Below are positions 34,306 through 48,782 of a stretch of DNA of 64,000 nt, one piece after another. How positions within the stretch are numbered: the first letter of the stretch is position 1; every line of letters begins with the position of its first letter. The stretch covers positions 1,700,501-1,764,500 of the forward strand of contig WPIO01000041.1 in the NCBI GenBank assembly GCA_009760855.2. Reading direction: 5' to 3'. A program made the translations under genes and the position numbers. A model generated the notes under the pieces. It ran no database searches. It was not told where the DNA came from and was given only the letters and a program-made list of their open reading frames with translations. Source of the DNA: Cristatella mucedo. Lineage: Eukaryota; Bryozoa; Phylactolaemata; Cristatellidae.

Positions 34306-34946
34306 TTCTTTTTATCCCAGGCCGAGACGCTCTTTGATTTATGGCTGACATAACGATTGCAAGGACTACTAGTGGTAAGCTTGAAAAGTCCTTCGGAAAG
34401 GCAAAAAACACTATCAACTGTTCGGTGTTTGAGGATTAGTGCAAGTCGCACCCGTCCATTTTAGCTAAGGCAAAGTCAAGATTTCGCATAAAAAGGTCGA
34501 ATCTCAAAAAAACTATAATGTCCACAATCGACCACCTTCTTAAATGCTCACAAGAAAGCAAACTTCCCAGCGATCCCCTACGCCAACGTTGCCAAGCTAT
34601 TCGTGGAAAGGTAGAATGGATTAGGGTAGGATATAACCGATCGCTGCCGTCCCTGCCGGACTGCAGATCTTCAGCACATGCTCTTCTTCTCCATTTAATT
34701 CACGCCGGTCTCTACTAGACTCGTGGCGAAACTTGTCCCCTAGGCTAAAAAGACTTGAAAGTTTAAACATTCTGGCCCGACAGGTATTCTTATGAGATGC
34801 ACAGTCGTATGATAGCTGCCCGCCGAGATACGTATTCCAAAAGGGCCCGTGGTTTCCGTTGAAGCCCAAACCCTCCAAAAACAGCTGCTGTCTGCCCACT
34901 CAATAAAAAGCTGAACTTCAATCGTGAGAACCTTAGGAACTTTCAA

Positions 34947-34961
34947 TATATATATGTATAT

Positions 34962-35009
<48 letters not shown>

Positions 35010-35072
35010 ATACATATAAATATATATGGTATATATATATATACCATATATATTTATATATATATACTCTAT
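34947..35072. repeat. (AT)n-rich tract
   Basis: AT run with ccatatatg and aaat interruptions; partly palindromic around accatatat. Confidence 0.9.
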
Positions 35073-35149
35073 ATCCATATGGTCCGGTAGCTAAACAATC
35101 ACATCAAGTTCTTCGAATCTTGCTAGCAAGTTCAATTTGGGTCTCAGAG

Positions 35150-35990
35150 CTAACAAATCAATAGACTCTGTTCTGCCTTGAGTTTACAATGACATTCCGA
35201 CCACTTTGCTACCACTCCATAATCTCTCAGAGGAATTTGACACAGTGGACCTCTGGATCCATTTGGGGGCACCTCTCGACGAGTTGAGGTATCACTTGTA
35301 CATTTCTCAACTGGGTTCAGTCCCACCTCAGTGAGAGATCAGGGTGTACATGTAAATGGCTGTCGGTCATGTATCTGAAGCTAGCGTTCAAAGTATGGGG
35401 TATGTCAGAGTTTGGTCATTAGCCCCATTCTTTTCAATATTAAATCGCTCCATTTGGTCGATGTAATTGCCAAACATAATCCACCGCTTTCATTTCTACG
35501 TCGATGACACTAATCACTACGTATCCTTTGACGGATCTCAACTTTGCTCTGCATCCAACACATCCTTTCAGACTATCTTGGTGAAATGCACAGCTGTATG
35601 GCCACTGACTTGCTAAAGCTAAACGGCGATGTAACTAACCTTATACTGTAGCTATGTATAAGTCTTTTACCACCATCAAGCTAGAGGGACCTCATTCTCA
35701 AGATCTACTCGTCTGGAACCACTCTACTGCCGTAATGTGGGCACACTATTCCCAAACGACTTTTTCGGCTGAGCACATTTATTCCACGATTAAGTCAGCC
35801 AACTTTCACCCGAGTAACATTGCCAAGAATTAGGACCTACTTAGTCAAGAGTAGGGCAGCCGGGCAGTTCATGCATCACTTCTATATTATAGCGATTCCT
35901 TTTATTTGGTATTACCAGCTACAAGTGCTCTTAATCGACTGCAACTGGTGCAAAATCCAGCAGCTTAGAAAATTTGTCATGAACGGTGTT
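35150..35990 (+). mobile_element. Degenerate LINE, reverse-transcriptase core region
   Basis: Reads, with many frame breaks, as EEFDTVDLWIH (family AAFDTVDH), SPILFNI and FYVDDTNHYV around 35495-35525 (a decayed YADD catalytic motif), then a region like family A as far as ANFHPSNIAK. It is older than the other copies. Confidence 0.5.
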
Positions 35991-36129
35991 CCCAAATCTT
36001 TGCAGAACAAATCTTGAGAGTTTGTCGTTTGGTACCTCACATCTCAGTCACATCTTCTTCTTCTCTCCCAGAAATTTGGAAAGTGGTTTTGCAGAGATTT
36101 GGTTCATTTATGGCACTATGCTGACGAAG

Positions 36130-36600
36130 TATCATTCTTATTACGAATAAAAAGTACAGCACGTTTTTAGCACCCCGGGAGAACTAGGTTGTTTCTATGC
36201 AACTTAGCATATGCTGCATACATGTGCTTCAGCTGATATCGTGCCCAATTTCAGCAAGAATTAGCACATTAAGAACACTTTGTACAGAAGTAATAGAGGA
36301 AATTCTGTAAGGAGTGGTTGCGCTCTTTGTTTCTTCTTATATGTTCTGAAATTAAGATATGCTATGATGTCGATTTACATTGAATTTCGGGCTTTGAGAG
36401 CACAGCAACCAAGAATGCTGTCTTCAAAGTGTTAGAGTTTGGTTAGAAGCAGTGCTAAACGACATGCGAGTCAGAGGAATAGGTGCCACTATGGAAAGCC
36501 AGAGGATTAAGTATAGGTCAGATAAGTAGCATGGAGCATGAGCAAGAGAATGAAGGGAACCAAAAAGCAAGTAACAGAACCTCGAAGTCGATTATCTGCA
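36130..36600 (-). mobile_element. LINE A, 3' end, diverged
   Basis: Tail-like sequence (attacgaataaaaagtacag, gagaactaggttg, tgctgcatac) followed on the minus strand by the 3' coding blocks, ending about where the plus-strand fragment at 36600 begins. Confidence 0.5.
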
Positions 36601-36795
36601 AGCGATCTAGTTGTCCGATTCCTAAGTGATCTTGCACCGGACAGTCACATCGGCTCCACAGCCAATCAAGTCTGCTTTCTTTCAGCGACTTACCAGTGAA
36701 AAGGCTTAGACAAGGATGCAGCAGCCAAGGTGGTCAATGCATTAGCGACATCCCTTCTAGACTTCTGTGACTCACTACTCGCAGATAGGTGTAGC
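36600..36795 (+). mobile_element. LINE A fragment
   Basis: The plus-strand reading contains LAPDSHIGSTANQV and ATSLLDFCDSLLAD, the family-A block before HITPLLADLHW. It ends just before receptor exon 36812-36886. Confidence 0.6.
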
Positions 36796-36811
36796 AAGAA
36801 CGTATACTCAC

Positions 36812-36886
36812 ATGTACCTCAGCAGACGGAAGTGAGTGAACACTCCAGCTTCGACGTGGGTCAAGTTCGTGCAAAGCGTGATGTAT
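36812..36886 (-). CDS. LGR receptor, LRR exon 2 of those seen
   Basis: A 75-bp phase-2 exon with acceptor acatctcgttccag and donor AT/gtgagtatac. It encodes one leucine-rich repeat containing NLTHVEAGVFTHFRLLRY, including an N-glycosylation sequon (NLT). The junction codon with the next exon (AT + C) is Ile. It follows an 18.8-kb intron. It lies between two plus-strand LINE A fragments that share the same segment of the element, so it is unique sequence between two insertions. The corresponding FSH-receptor repeat begins RIEKANN (recalled). Same length and phase as the family exon. Confidence 0.87.
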
Positions 36887-37079
36887 CTGGAACGAGATGT
36901 TGAGCGACATGTTGCAGAGCTCCAGAGTGGCATGCTCATACAGAACCGGCCACTCAGCCTACAGCTCGCTGCCTCAAAGCCAATAGTACAAGTCTCTGGC
37001 TCAAAGTCCAGAGTGCAGTTGAGTAGCCATCTCTTGAGTGGGGCTGCTCACATAACCTAAACCACTGATTACGACAATC

Positions 37080-37435
37080 CATTCATTTGCGACATCCCGT
37101 CTCGACTTCTGTAACTCACTGCTTGCTGGTCTATCGGCCTATGCACCCAGGCACTTGCAGCTAGTACTTAACTCTGAAGCCGGGCTTGTCTGTCGTGAGC
37201 GGTTCACACCACTTCTAGCTGACCTGCACTGGCTCTCAGTCAAGCAACGCAACGACTTCAAGGGTCTGTAACTCACTTTGAGCTCCCTTCAATCTTTTGC
37301 TCCAGCCTACCTATCAGATCTACTGCCCCATCAAGCTAAGCATCGTACCACCTGCTTTTTGGAATGTAATCGTTTATCAGTACCTCGTACGAACCACAAA
37401 TTCTTGGAGTCGTTGCAAGTATCACCCACTGAATG
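37080..37435 (+). mobile_element. LINE A, 5'-truncated fragment
   Basis: Starts at the block for FATSRLDFCNSLLAG and runs through the LADLHWL, FKGL and AYLSDLLPH regions. It overlaps the 36.6-kb fragment in element coordinates, so it is a separate insertion. Confidence 0.65.
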
Positions 37436-38199
37436 ATGTGCAGGTGCCGATCACGGGTAGCTGGGCACTGTTGCAGAAAGAAGACAAGTTTGTGGGGAGG
37501 GGATGAGCGGAGCACGTGCCTTTCGTAGAGATTTAAATAATGCCAGTGCCTTGCGGGTGGTGACAGTAGCAGATAGTGAGTTCCAGGATTTCTGCACAGC
37601 ATTCAAGCCTCTGACAACAGAGATGCATCTGTTAGCTTCAGCTTTCCCTGCAGCCCGTAAACTAGCTTTTTTCTAGTTCCTACTTTGTCGTGCTTTACAT
37701 GCTTACCTGTGCATGATTAGGGGCATCTAACTAACACGGTGTCTTGAAAACTCGAGGCTCCGAGTGTCCAGCTAACACGCAAGGCATTTGCCTCAACGAT
37801 ATTTGCTTTTCCATGCTTGCCTAAGCAACATACCATGCATGTCAACAAAGCTAGGCTATTTATTATTTTACAGTAGATTCTCTTGAGTTGCAGTGCATCT
37901 TGATAGAGATTTAGTTCTCTCAGAGAGCTATACAAACGATCTAATATTGTTCTTATTAATATTACAACGACTACAACGCTTACCTTGCTTGTCGTCCGAG
38001 GAAAATGTCTTGAGCTAGAAAAAATCTACTCGAGGGTGGCTCTCACATTTATTTTAAGTGCATTGCTTCGAACAGAATTCCTCAGAAGACGGAGTAAATC
38101 CACCGGCTGCTTTATCTTGAGCTTTTATCTTACTTCCGGCATCGAAGCAAAAGCACCACTGGCAGCCAGCCTGACAATAGTACACGTCTTCAAACTATC

Positions 38200-38583
<384 letters not shown>

Positions 38584-39109
38584 CATCCCAGTGTCTTAAC
38601 GCCTGCCCTCCCTCCCAAAAGCAAGAGCCGTGTGTAGCATTTCAAGCAGAGCTACTGAGAAAAAGTACATGTGGCTGGCTTGTCATGAAGCTGCTAATTG
38701 GGCAAGAATGCATCGCTGAAAGAGTACAGGCAGCCTCGGCGGTAGAGCAAGAAGGCTAGCCACTTGAGGCTGTCTCCATCATGCCTCTTTGGGAGAGGCT
38801 GGTAATGTCAGAGATGACGTCACACGGCTTTTGCAGCCTGGTATAAGCTAGGCAGCTGACTGGTTATCAACCAGCAGACTCATGTCATCGGCTGCTAATG
38901 CCACCACTCTTTGATGAGCATCCAGCCTCAACTAAAAGCAGTATCGGATGAAACGTCCATGCTTGTGCGTATGGCATGAAAAAAGCATGAAAAGAGACAG
39001 AAATAAATAAGAGAGAGAATTCTGGTGAGAGGGAGAGCTAGTGGGAAAGAAAGGGATGGGAGAGAGGAAAGGAAAAACAAGGAATGGGAATGGGAATGAG
39101 AATGGAAGA

Positions 39110-39602
<493 letters not shown>

Positions 39603-41109
39603 AATGGGAGAGGCAAGGAGGCAGGTGGACAGGAGGCTGAGAGGTGACAGGAGGAGAGGTAACAGGAAAGCTCCTGCCTGTGTACGTTAGGGCGAATGAG
39701 CAGGGGACCAAGAGGGCATGCTAGACTGCAGGAAATGGTTTGCCAAAAAGAATGGAGCAAGGTGCTATTACGGTATTGTATCAAGAAAGGCATGATTATA
39801 GTTGCAGAGGCCCGGGTAACTTAATAAGAACAGAAGGCCGCAGCACCGGCTGGTGGCAGACTAGGCGAGGGGCCAGGACAAGACGACTGCCGGCTGCTTG
39901 CAGCTCCAGGTGCCACCCTTAGGTCAGCTGACGCTAGAAAAATCGGTCGGGAATATTGTACAACCAAAGAAAGGTCAGGGTATTGCTCGAACCATTAACA
40001 TGAGCTCATCCGACGCACAAGTGGCCCCACAGGAGGTGGCCCGGTGCGCGGCAGGTGCAAGCACCTGGAAATGTAAGGCTCGGCCACAAACCTGGCCACC
40101 TCGTGCATACCAAGACGACAAATTCCACCTTTGACGCACCATTTGCAGTTGAAGGATTGGCTGAACAGGAATAGTTTCTGAGCGATGCAGGATGCTAGTG
40201 GCACCTAGATAAAAACTATAAAATGCAAAGCTAGGCTGATAAAAGAGCCTTAGACTTAAACTGCTCAGGTGGCTGCTCTGGAGCCTTGGCATCAGTCACC
40301 TGGTCGTGGGAAATAAATAGTTGCCTGCCGCAGCACTTGAACCCACCACCACGTGAGTGAGTGAAGTTCAAGCAACTTTCCCAAAGAGCCGGAATCTGTT
40401 GGGGATCTCATGCTCTCAGCAGTGGCAGCCTGGTCGATGTAAACTCTCACTCAGTCAGCTGGTGCTATAACGTGCTGAGCTGCTTCTTAGCCTAAACGAT
40501 CTCTTATAAATATACTAATCTAGTAGCTCAGTCAAAAAATATTCTTAATCTGCATAAACACATGGGCTCCTCGACCTGAGCTTGTGATATTAATTGATCT
40601 CCAAGCTCTCGAGTCGGGATTGACCGTCCGGTCAGATTGAAACACCCGCCTGGGTGACATAGATGCTACATAGATTTTCATTGCTTCCAAGGTTTCCCGA
40701 AAAGAAAGTTGAAGTTTCTTGGGATTCATCATTAAGGTGAGACACTTCCTTCTTAGTTATCTATTCAAGAGGAGCCAGTTCTTTCAAGTGCTCACAGAGC
40801 TGGATCCCATTTGTATAATCGTCTTCTGATTCCGACAAAGCCATTCGGATTGTGGTGGCTTTGTTAACGAAAGCTAGTGTAGTCGTAGCTCTACAATTAC
40901 CAAGGAGGCGAGGCTACCGATTCAAGTGATTGCTGCTCATTGAGCCTCCATGAGATCACCATGTTAGAGTAACAACAAAGATAAACCTCGACACTGAATG
41001 TAAGCATCCTTATTCAAATTTCTACCTGTTAGCAACAATAAGTTGTTGCTGTTTAGCCAGTGGAGCTTATTTTTAAAAAGGTAGATTTTCCAGCATTTCT
41101 TTAACCGAT
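39603..41109. other. Receptor intron, no feature seen
   Basis: No exon, LINE or clear SINE. A faint SINE-1-like stretch lies at 40290-40380 on the minus strand (ggttcaagtgctgc). Confidence 0.45.
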
Positions 41110-41470
41110 TTAATAATAATACATTTAGATAGCAACCTTGAAGAACTAGATCTCCATCTAGGCACTTTACATTTGCTGCGAAGGAAGCATGGTTGAATGG
41201 CTAGTGGTGGCATTCTCAATGACAACAAGCATAACATGGTTAGAGGTGACACTCATAAGGTCAGCATGGAAATACGCTTAGTGCATGCACAGTGTCAGCT
41301 TGCATAAGCATACGCAGGACAAATCACGTTGACCCACTAATGCTGCGATAAATATGTGCCTGTTTTTTGATGTCGCCAATTCAAGAGATGTCGTGAAGTC
41401 AGTCGAGACAAAGTTCCAGGCTATGGAAACAAATAAACTAAGATTTCCCTAAAGAGACCAAATTGGAACT
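41110..41470 (-). mobile_element. LINE A, 3' end
   Basis: AAT-rich end, tail gaactagatctccatctagg, then 3' untranslated sequence and the last coding block, truncated near 41470. Confidence 0.65.
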
Positions 41471-41889
41471 AGAGCTCTGTTAAGGGCACTGCCCATAATT
41501 CCTGTACAGTCTCCGTCTTAGCCAGGTGATCTATCCAGAGACAGATCGAGAAGATTTGTGTCAATGCCTTGCTTGCATGCCCTCCTTACTTTATTGGCAT
41601 TAAAAATGCGAGCCTTCTCTGAAAGGAGATTCTTCCGAGTTTGCTTCCAAAGAAGCATAGGTGTGATACGCATTTCAGCTCGTCTTTAACAAATCAATAA
41701 GACCTTTTTTGGGAAATTCGGATATAAATAGGTAACCAATTTCCAAATATTTTTTATACTTGGGTACAAAGTGTGCTTACTTAATTCTATTTCTTTAAAT
41801 AACTAGAATCTAGCTATTTTTTCAAGAGTCTTTGCTCGGGTGGTCAGGATTCTTTGGTTTTGACGTTCAGAATGCATTGTGCTGCTACC

Positions 41890-42040
41890 CAAATGAGTGA
41901 TGGCTAAGGGGGATGCAATGCTCTTGAGTAACGTGCACATTCGATCGTGCTTCCTTTGCAGCAAATGCAAAGTGCCTAGAAAGAGATTGAGTTATCCGAT
42001 GGCACTATGTCATATGCATTATTATTATTGTTATTATTAT
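41890..42040 (+). mobile_element. LINE A, 3' tail
   Basis: Tail gcaaatgcaaagtgcctaga, aagagattgagtt and (ATT)n at 42018-42040. Confidence 0.7.
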
Positions 42041-43990
42041 TATAAGTGTAACTGCTGAAGGCACTTTATATGAGCATTTTAGTTTTATGTTAATGAATAG
42101 TAAGAAAATGGTGAATTCTTCAATTACACGGATCGAGAGTTGGTCTGCTCTCAGCTGATGTATTTTGTTACGTGAGGGACAGTCTATCAAGACGGAAGCA
42201 AAAATTACTTTGCGAAAGAGTCTGGTCAGATGTGCAAGGCGTACCAAGCATATTTCGGCATTTCAATATAGGATCAGAACAGGCCTTGGGCACCTCGTTT
42301 AACATGCAGACACTGCAAGAGCATTCTTTAAGATAAGGAAGTTCAACAATTGTGGTTCGCTAGATAACATTTCGTGCACAGTATTGCATAATTTATGAAA
42401 TATAATTGTAATGCGTATCATTCTGCTACGTCTGCAGGCTGGCACAGGGGAGAAAAGGACCATGCATGAAGCTTGTCACGCCAAGGATTTGGTAGGAATA
42501 GACTGACCACTCGAGCAACTGCTGCGTCTACATGGTAGACCTTTTCAAATGCCGAACCTTTAAGAGAGCATGCCTCCCGTGATGCATACAGACCTTCACC
42601 ATCTACCACCCCAACACCACATGGTCCAGAGCTCCGCCCCCCTCACTAAATTTCCAGAGAAGGATAAGCCATTGTACAAAGAGAAAGCTACAAGAAAGAA
42701 AAGTTAAAAGAAAGTTACACAGCGAGAAAGATATTGCAAACAAAGATTCCGATTCAGGGATCCGGCTGAGGAGAGAAAACCATACTTCCCGAACCTGAAA
42801 CAGCTCAACGATCTGATCAGAGAGACCTCGGTCTTACAAAGTGCAATGCTGAGCTTCTGACCTCTAGGATGAAGGAGGGGAACTTATTGGATAAAAGTAT
42901 GCAACTAGCAAATCATAGCAAGTGCCAACCAACTCTTCTTCGGTATGAAAGTAAATACCTACGAACTTTGTTTCGTTTGCCTTTTTCCGACTAAGTGTGA
43001 ACCAATAGAAACGACTGTGCCACTTTCCGATCAGAATTGGGTATATTGTTAAGTTCGTCACAGTCCATCATCACTTCTGTGGCACAACCTATTTGGAAAT
43101 AATTCGACTAAGCTGGTATAACAGTTGTGTTACGAAGTGACATCTGCACCTAAAAAGCTTAAATGCAGGTCTCTAACAAGAATGGTATCCTCATTTGTAG
43201 CCCAATAATGCTAATGCTACCGAACCTAAAAATAGAAGTGACGTAACCTCTATCTGAAAGAAGTTCGTGCAGTCTATCTAAATTAAATTTAGATTTTTTA
43301 TCCTTTTTAAGGAAGATCCTGATGCTCGGCTCACAAGCTGTACCGCCTGCTGTACTCTTCTAAAAAGGAACCGTGAACCCAAATTTCCAGAGCCTGAAAT
43401 TTTGTGCTAAAGGCCTCTAGGCTTTCTGCTTCTTGAGCCGAGCCTAAAAATAATATATCTCTTCAGTAACTCGAAATGCATGGTTACCCCTAAAAGAATA
43501 AATATAGTCTCTCTAGAAACCTAACGGCTAGCGCGAAAGCCCCTCGCCCTCTGCCGAATGACTTAATCCAAAGGTAGGCTCCCCTCAAAAAGTCTATAGG
43601 GCCACTCAGCCTATAAAGCCTGCCCGGCTCTCCACTCTAGAAGCTTGATAGCCAACTTGAAAGGGCAACGAAACTACCAAAGGCTGGGTGGCTAAAGGGT
43701 AAGTTTTGACATGAGCTGTGGTAATTTTTTAGGGCAGGCCAACCCCTTCCTATATGGCACACCCATGGGGGCGTTAGCCCCCTCCTTAAGCTCTTGCAGA
43801 CAACATCGAAGTGGGATCAACCGCCACAGTAGCACACGCGATAGCAGCAATCTAATCACTTCCTGCGCAAGGAGAATCAGAGAACACAGAGCGGCACAGC
43901 CTGGCTCCAGTGGAGAAGAAGATGGGGTCAGGGGATAGAGATGTAGATGCTAGGGATGGCTGCCTCTGGTGAAAGTTCTGACATGAAGAA
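42041..43990. other. Receptor intron, no feature seen
   Basis: Unique AT-rich sequence; no supported feature. Confidence 0.45.
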
Positions 43991-44022
43991 GCAGGGTAAT
44001 GGAGAAATATAGATATATACAT

Positions 44023-44121
<99 letters not shown>

Positions 44122-44151
44122 CGCGCATATATATATATATATAATATCTCA

Positions 44152-44206
<55 letters not shown>

Positions 44207-44214
44207 CAGTGAGA
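44023..44214. repeat. (CA)n and palindromic (TA)n
   Basis: CA run to 44115; then tctcactgtatata at 44145 and its reverse complement tatatacagtgaga at 44203 enclosing a TA run. Confidence 0.95.
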
Positions 44215-44389
44215 AAGACAGACTGGGGATGAGCGAACGAATCGAACAAGAGAGGGACAATGGTTGCTCAGCAACCATTAATTATGCCCGAAGTTTCTAT
44301 ACCCAAGGTTTCTGCCGGAAATTCACGGGGCATCCTATAAATATAAGCAAGCTCTCCTCACACAACATAAAATTAAGAATGAGAAGAAG

Positions 44390-44422
44390 AAGAAATTTGT
44401 ATTTTGCCTGCAGAGAACTGAA

Positions 44423-44488
<66 letters not shown>

Positions 44489-44640
44489 GGTATTTTAAAT
44501 ACTTGTATGCCATAAGGGAAGCATATTAATATGGCAAATGGTAACGCGCACAGTAGCAGCATGAACTGTCGCACACAGAACAACTCACAAGGACCCAGTA
44601 AATGCTGTGGGAAACAACATCATTTTAAGCTTCTTTTACA
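44390..44640 (-). mobile_element. LINE A tail with (TC)n expansion
   Basis: The tail is interrupted by pure (TC)n at 44425-44485 at the same place as in the 28.5-kb copy; flanking 3' untranslated sequence continues to 44640. Confidence 0.65.
44425..44486. repeat. (TC)n inside a LINE A tail
   Basis: Pure TC run at the same place in the tail as the 28.6-kb array. Confidence 0.95.
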
Positions 44641-44644
44641 CGTT

Positions 44645-44940
44645 GTCAATACGGCAAACCAAGTGTGACTCAGAAATTCGAAAGCAGACACTCAAAATCG
44701 GTTCTACCAGCATATCTTCAGTTGCATCTGCACCAAATCTGGGTGTACTACACCAAAGTGCCATTTGAGTAGCAGATCACATTAGCTCCTCGGTCAAGTC
44801 TGCATAGTTTCAGCAAAGTAACATTGCAAAAATTGGAGCCTACGACAGGGATGCAACATCTAAATTGCTCGATGCATTTGAGACATTCCTTCTCAACTAC
44901 TGCAACTCAGTGCCCGTGGCTCCACAACCGTGTGTGGATG
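44645..44940 (+). mobile_element. LINE A fragment, head-to-head with the previous copy
   Basis: Begins at the block for QPSVIQKLER-type sequence (accaagtgtgactcagaaat) and runs to LDYCNS-type sequence, with several frame breaks. Confidence 0.55.
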
Positions 44941-45099
44941 CCCGAGTATCACTTAGTTTCCGATTCTGCGTGAAGCCATGAAGGTTAAAGTTACTCTAAG
45001 AAGTTTTCTATAAGGAAGCACAGAAAGCATAAGCACTTTTGGGGTATTTTAGCAGCATACCTGGGCTATTTGAAAGCTCAAGTAGATTGTATAGTCATG

Positions 45100-45990
45100 A
45101 TAGCAGAGCGTTTGTGTAGCACCCTAAGAGAACTTGCTCTTTCTAGGCACTGTATATTTGCTGTAAAGCAAGCATGACCACATGGTTAATGGCAGCATGC
45201 ACAGTGTTAGCACACAGGGGCGGGGGAATCACAAGGACCTGATGCCAAATGCTGTGAGAAGCAGCAGGTGCGTTATTAGCTTCTTTCAAATACTGTCAAG
45301 TCAGGAGGATGTCGAGATGTCAGTCAAGAATGAGTTCCAGGCTTTGGGAGCGTAGGAAGTAAAGGCACAGTCTCCAAAAATTTGAGGGTCGTTTGAGGTG
45401 TAGATAATCGATCTGATTTAGAAAAGCAGGTGGTATGATGCCCAGTCGGTTGGGGGAGTAGATCTGATAGGTAGACTGGTGAAAAATAAGGAATGGGCCT
45501 AAAAGCAAGCGACATCACCTTAAAGTTGATACACTGTTTGACTGGGAGCCATTGCAGGTCGGCAAGAAGTGGTGTGATGTGGCGACGTTCACTGCAGAAA
45601 AGACTAGCAGCACAGTTTTGCACCAACTGTAAGCACCTGATTACACTGGCAAGTAGACCAGCAAGCAGTAAGTTGCAGAAGTCAAGATGGGATGTTAGAA
45701 ATGCATAAACCAATTTGGATGTAGTATCCATGTCTAAGCAAGCCCGAATTTTAGCAATGTTATGAAGCTGAAAATAGGCAGACTGGGGGCCCGGACTGTG
45801 GAGGCCGGAGCTAACGTGGTCGTCTAGTGAAAGGTCAGTTTTTAACAGGACATCTAGATTTCGTATAGCTGCAACGGGAGACATGCCGGCAAAGTCGATT
45901 TAGAACGTTAAGCTTTCCGATATCTAAGTCACACTTAGTTTGCCCACTACTAGTAAGTTGAGTGCGTACACGGGCTTTCTCAGATAGCCA
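45100..45990 (-). mobile_element. LINE A, long 5'-truncated copy
   Basis: The minus-strand frame 45324-45884 contains AIRNLDVLLKTDLSLDDHV, FLTSHLDFCN, HITPLLADLQWLPVKQ and VYLSDLLPQP, the most continuous family-A coding sequence in the window. The 3' tail (gagaacttgctctttctagg) is at 45120-45150; the (ATT)n run is missing. Confidence 0.8.
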
Positions 45991-46468
45991 ACAGGGATAA
46001 GTCGAGCAGTGAAAAGAAGTGGCATTACGTAAGGAAGCAGCCAAACAAGAGTGTTACAATAACTGTCAATGAATATTTCTTATTTAGAATTGAGGAGCTG
46101 GCGGTGTGTCAGAGAGGTCGTATGGAAGCCGGCTTGAAATGGTCCGGTTATGTCGCCTTGCCATTGAGTGAGTGTACTGCCCTAACTGTCAAGTCGGCCA
46201 AATTTCAGCTGCGGTACAGTGTCATGATGTTGGGGCCTCATCAGACAAGAGTAAGACCCCAACTCAGTTCGAGCAGTTGTGAAGCTACGTCTAGATTACA
46301 GCAACTACCTTTAATCATGACTCCCGCGATGTGCCCTTCGCTTTTTTTCGAAGGTGGTGCCAAACTCAGTGGCTTGTCATGTTCATCGTCGACGGTGTAG
46401 CTGCCAGATTGCAAAACTCTTTTTTTAGCGTCGCTGGCTCCCAGCTAAGCATCTAGACGATTTTAAGA

Positions 46469-46792
<324 letters not shown>

Positions 46793-46884
46793 GCTGCAGG
46801 TCTCTTCATCTGCTTTCACCAGCGTATCCACCTATCCAGCCTTCTGCCTACGTATCCAGGCTTCTACCTTTCCAACATTCACAC

Positions 46885-47058
46885 TGTTGGCACACTAGGT
46901 AAGGCGGTTGCTTTCACGACCTCGGTCCCGAGGTCGTGGGTTCGATTCCTGTGGTGGGCGATTCTTTATCGCCACTGCAAGCGGTGGTGATAGCCGTAAA
47001 GGCTCTTCTGTCGCTATACAAAAAGAGGCTGTTTAATCAGCTAGGATTTTTTTTTTAG
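46885..47058 (+). mobile_element. SINE-1, best copy
   Basis: Plus-strand copy with A-box region tggcacactaggtaaggcgg and a canonical RNA polymerase III box B, ggttcgattcc, inside cgaggtcgtgggttcgattc. The body is tttatcgccactgcaagcgg and the end agaggctgtttaatcagct followed by a T run. About 170 bp, tRNA-derived. The T run at 47048 could act as terminator. Confidence 0.8.
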
Positions 47059-47059
47059 C

Positions 47060-48419
47060 ACTCATCTGGTCCTCGGCTGGAAGTTGCCTTGCAGTTCCTA
47101 TCGCTTATTAGAAATCTAATGGTGATTCGGGCCTCTGTTCTCAAACACCAAAAGTCCGGAGCGTCTGGACTGTTGGACTTTCTGCTGGTGCCACCACCGG
47201 CATTGACTTTGCATCACTTAAGTCTCACCTAAAGGCTGCTCAACTCAGCTTCCCTAGATCCTCACGAACTGTACTTTTCCTGCTAGTTTTGCCTACGTAC
47301 CTATTCAGGATTCTGCACCTGTTCCTGTTTGCGATTCTGCCCATACCTATGGCCCTAATTCAGAACATTACACTATACTACTCAGGGGTCCTACCAACCA
47401 GCGACCCTGGGCGTCTTTTAGGTCACCGTGCATGCTGGTCTTAAGATGATGCGTACATGCTTGTGCATGCTTGGCAAAGCATGATACTTGCATACGATTA
47501 ATCCTTGGTTATTGCTTCTCTTGTGAGAGTTGCAAAGTGTCTGGGTAGAGTTCGATGCACTTAGGATGTTAAACAAAAACATTGTCTGTATTGCTGTAAT
47601 TATTATTATTATTAAGACGAAATGCAAGTTGCTTATGCAGGCCGAATGGCGCTTCGAGTTCCCAGAGCTCCTTAAATACTGCATTTTGAGACCATCAAAT
47701 GATGGCAGAACATTGAAATCAGAATGCCAACAGGGGTCATAGGCTACTCAAGGCCTCGAAGAGTTCTCGAAAGCAGCAGCCCTTTGTGAGCAGAGTGGTG
47801 GCAGCAGCAGCTAGGTCAACACTGGATCACTGGCGCTATGCGTAGGCTAGATAGCCTCCTGCTCTAGGGCAGGCAGGCCCAAAAAGACACCTAATACTGC
47901 CAAAATCTGCCAACCACGTGATGTGCAATAAATCCCCAGGAGCAGCTGCCGGGTGTCAAAGGTTGACGTGAGGAATGGAGTCCAATCGCCCAGCCAGTGG
48001 TTTATTTACCACTGCCAAGAATTCGCAGTTGCCGATATCCTCGAGAGCCCACATCCGGCTTCAGCTTGCCACTCTCCTCTCTTGATTGCATGGCAGGGTT
48101 CATAGTAGGCCGAGGCAGTATCCTCCAACGTCTCACCCGAAAAAGGGCCACGGTGCTTCTGTGCATGAAACGACGGGTCACACCACTGGCCCCACCTCTG
48201 TCCCACCTGCTCAGCTCTGGATTGACGTGTGGTTGAAGGACAGCAACTATCAGGAGCTAGTCGAAGCCGGGCTCAAGAGGAATGGGTGAATTAACAGGTC
48301 ACCAAGCTTCTCTCCCACGGCCATCGACATAAGGAAAGATACTCCACTCTCTTCCGAAAGTATGTAGACCAAAGGTGTGAGGTTATCTTACTACTTACTG
48401 AATGCCGTGGAAGTAAAAT
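47060..48419. other. Receptor intron, mostly unassigned
   Basis: 47420-47610 resembles a diverged LINE tail ending in (ATT)n; the rest is unassigned. Confidence 0.4.
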
Positions 48420-48505
48420 TATCGCAGCAAATGTAAAGTGCCTAGAAAGAGATTCAGTTCTCTGAGTGTGCAATACAAATCTATTATTACGATTCCCATT
48501 ACAGG
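48420..48505 (+). mobile_element. LINE A, 3' tail
   Basis: gcaaatgtaaagtgcctaga, aagagattcagttctctgag and a short ATT run. Confidence 0.65.
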
Positions 48506-48604
48506 ACCTCATGTAAGGCACCAATTTCTACTCTCTAAAAGGAAGTACTCGATGGGCAAAAGCAGCAGAAAGTTAATGGTTTTAGACCAAGATTGGGGAC
48601 CTAA

Positions 48605-48782
48605 AAAAATACTAGCTCATTTAACAGCCCCCTTTGTATGGCGACGAATAAGCCTTTACGGCTATCACCACCGCTTGCAGCAGCTATAAATGATCGCCCA
48701 CTGCAGGATTCGAACCCACGGCCTCCGTTCTGAGGTCGTGAAAAGTAACCACCTTACCTAGTGTGCTATCACGGCTCACCAC
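48605..48782 (-). mobile_element. SINE-1
   Basis: ctagctcatttaacagc, cgacgaataagcctttacgg, box B gattcgaacccacggcctcc. Confidence 0.7.

Noticed and set aside
46885-46960. tRNA gene (canonical box B ggttcgattcc)
   Set aside because: The same head recurs at about ten loci with a shared non-tRNA body, and no clover-leaf with an acceptor stem can be drawn. It is a SINE head.
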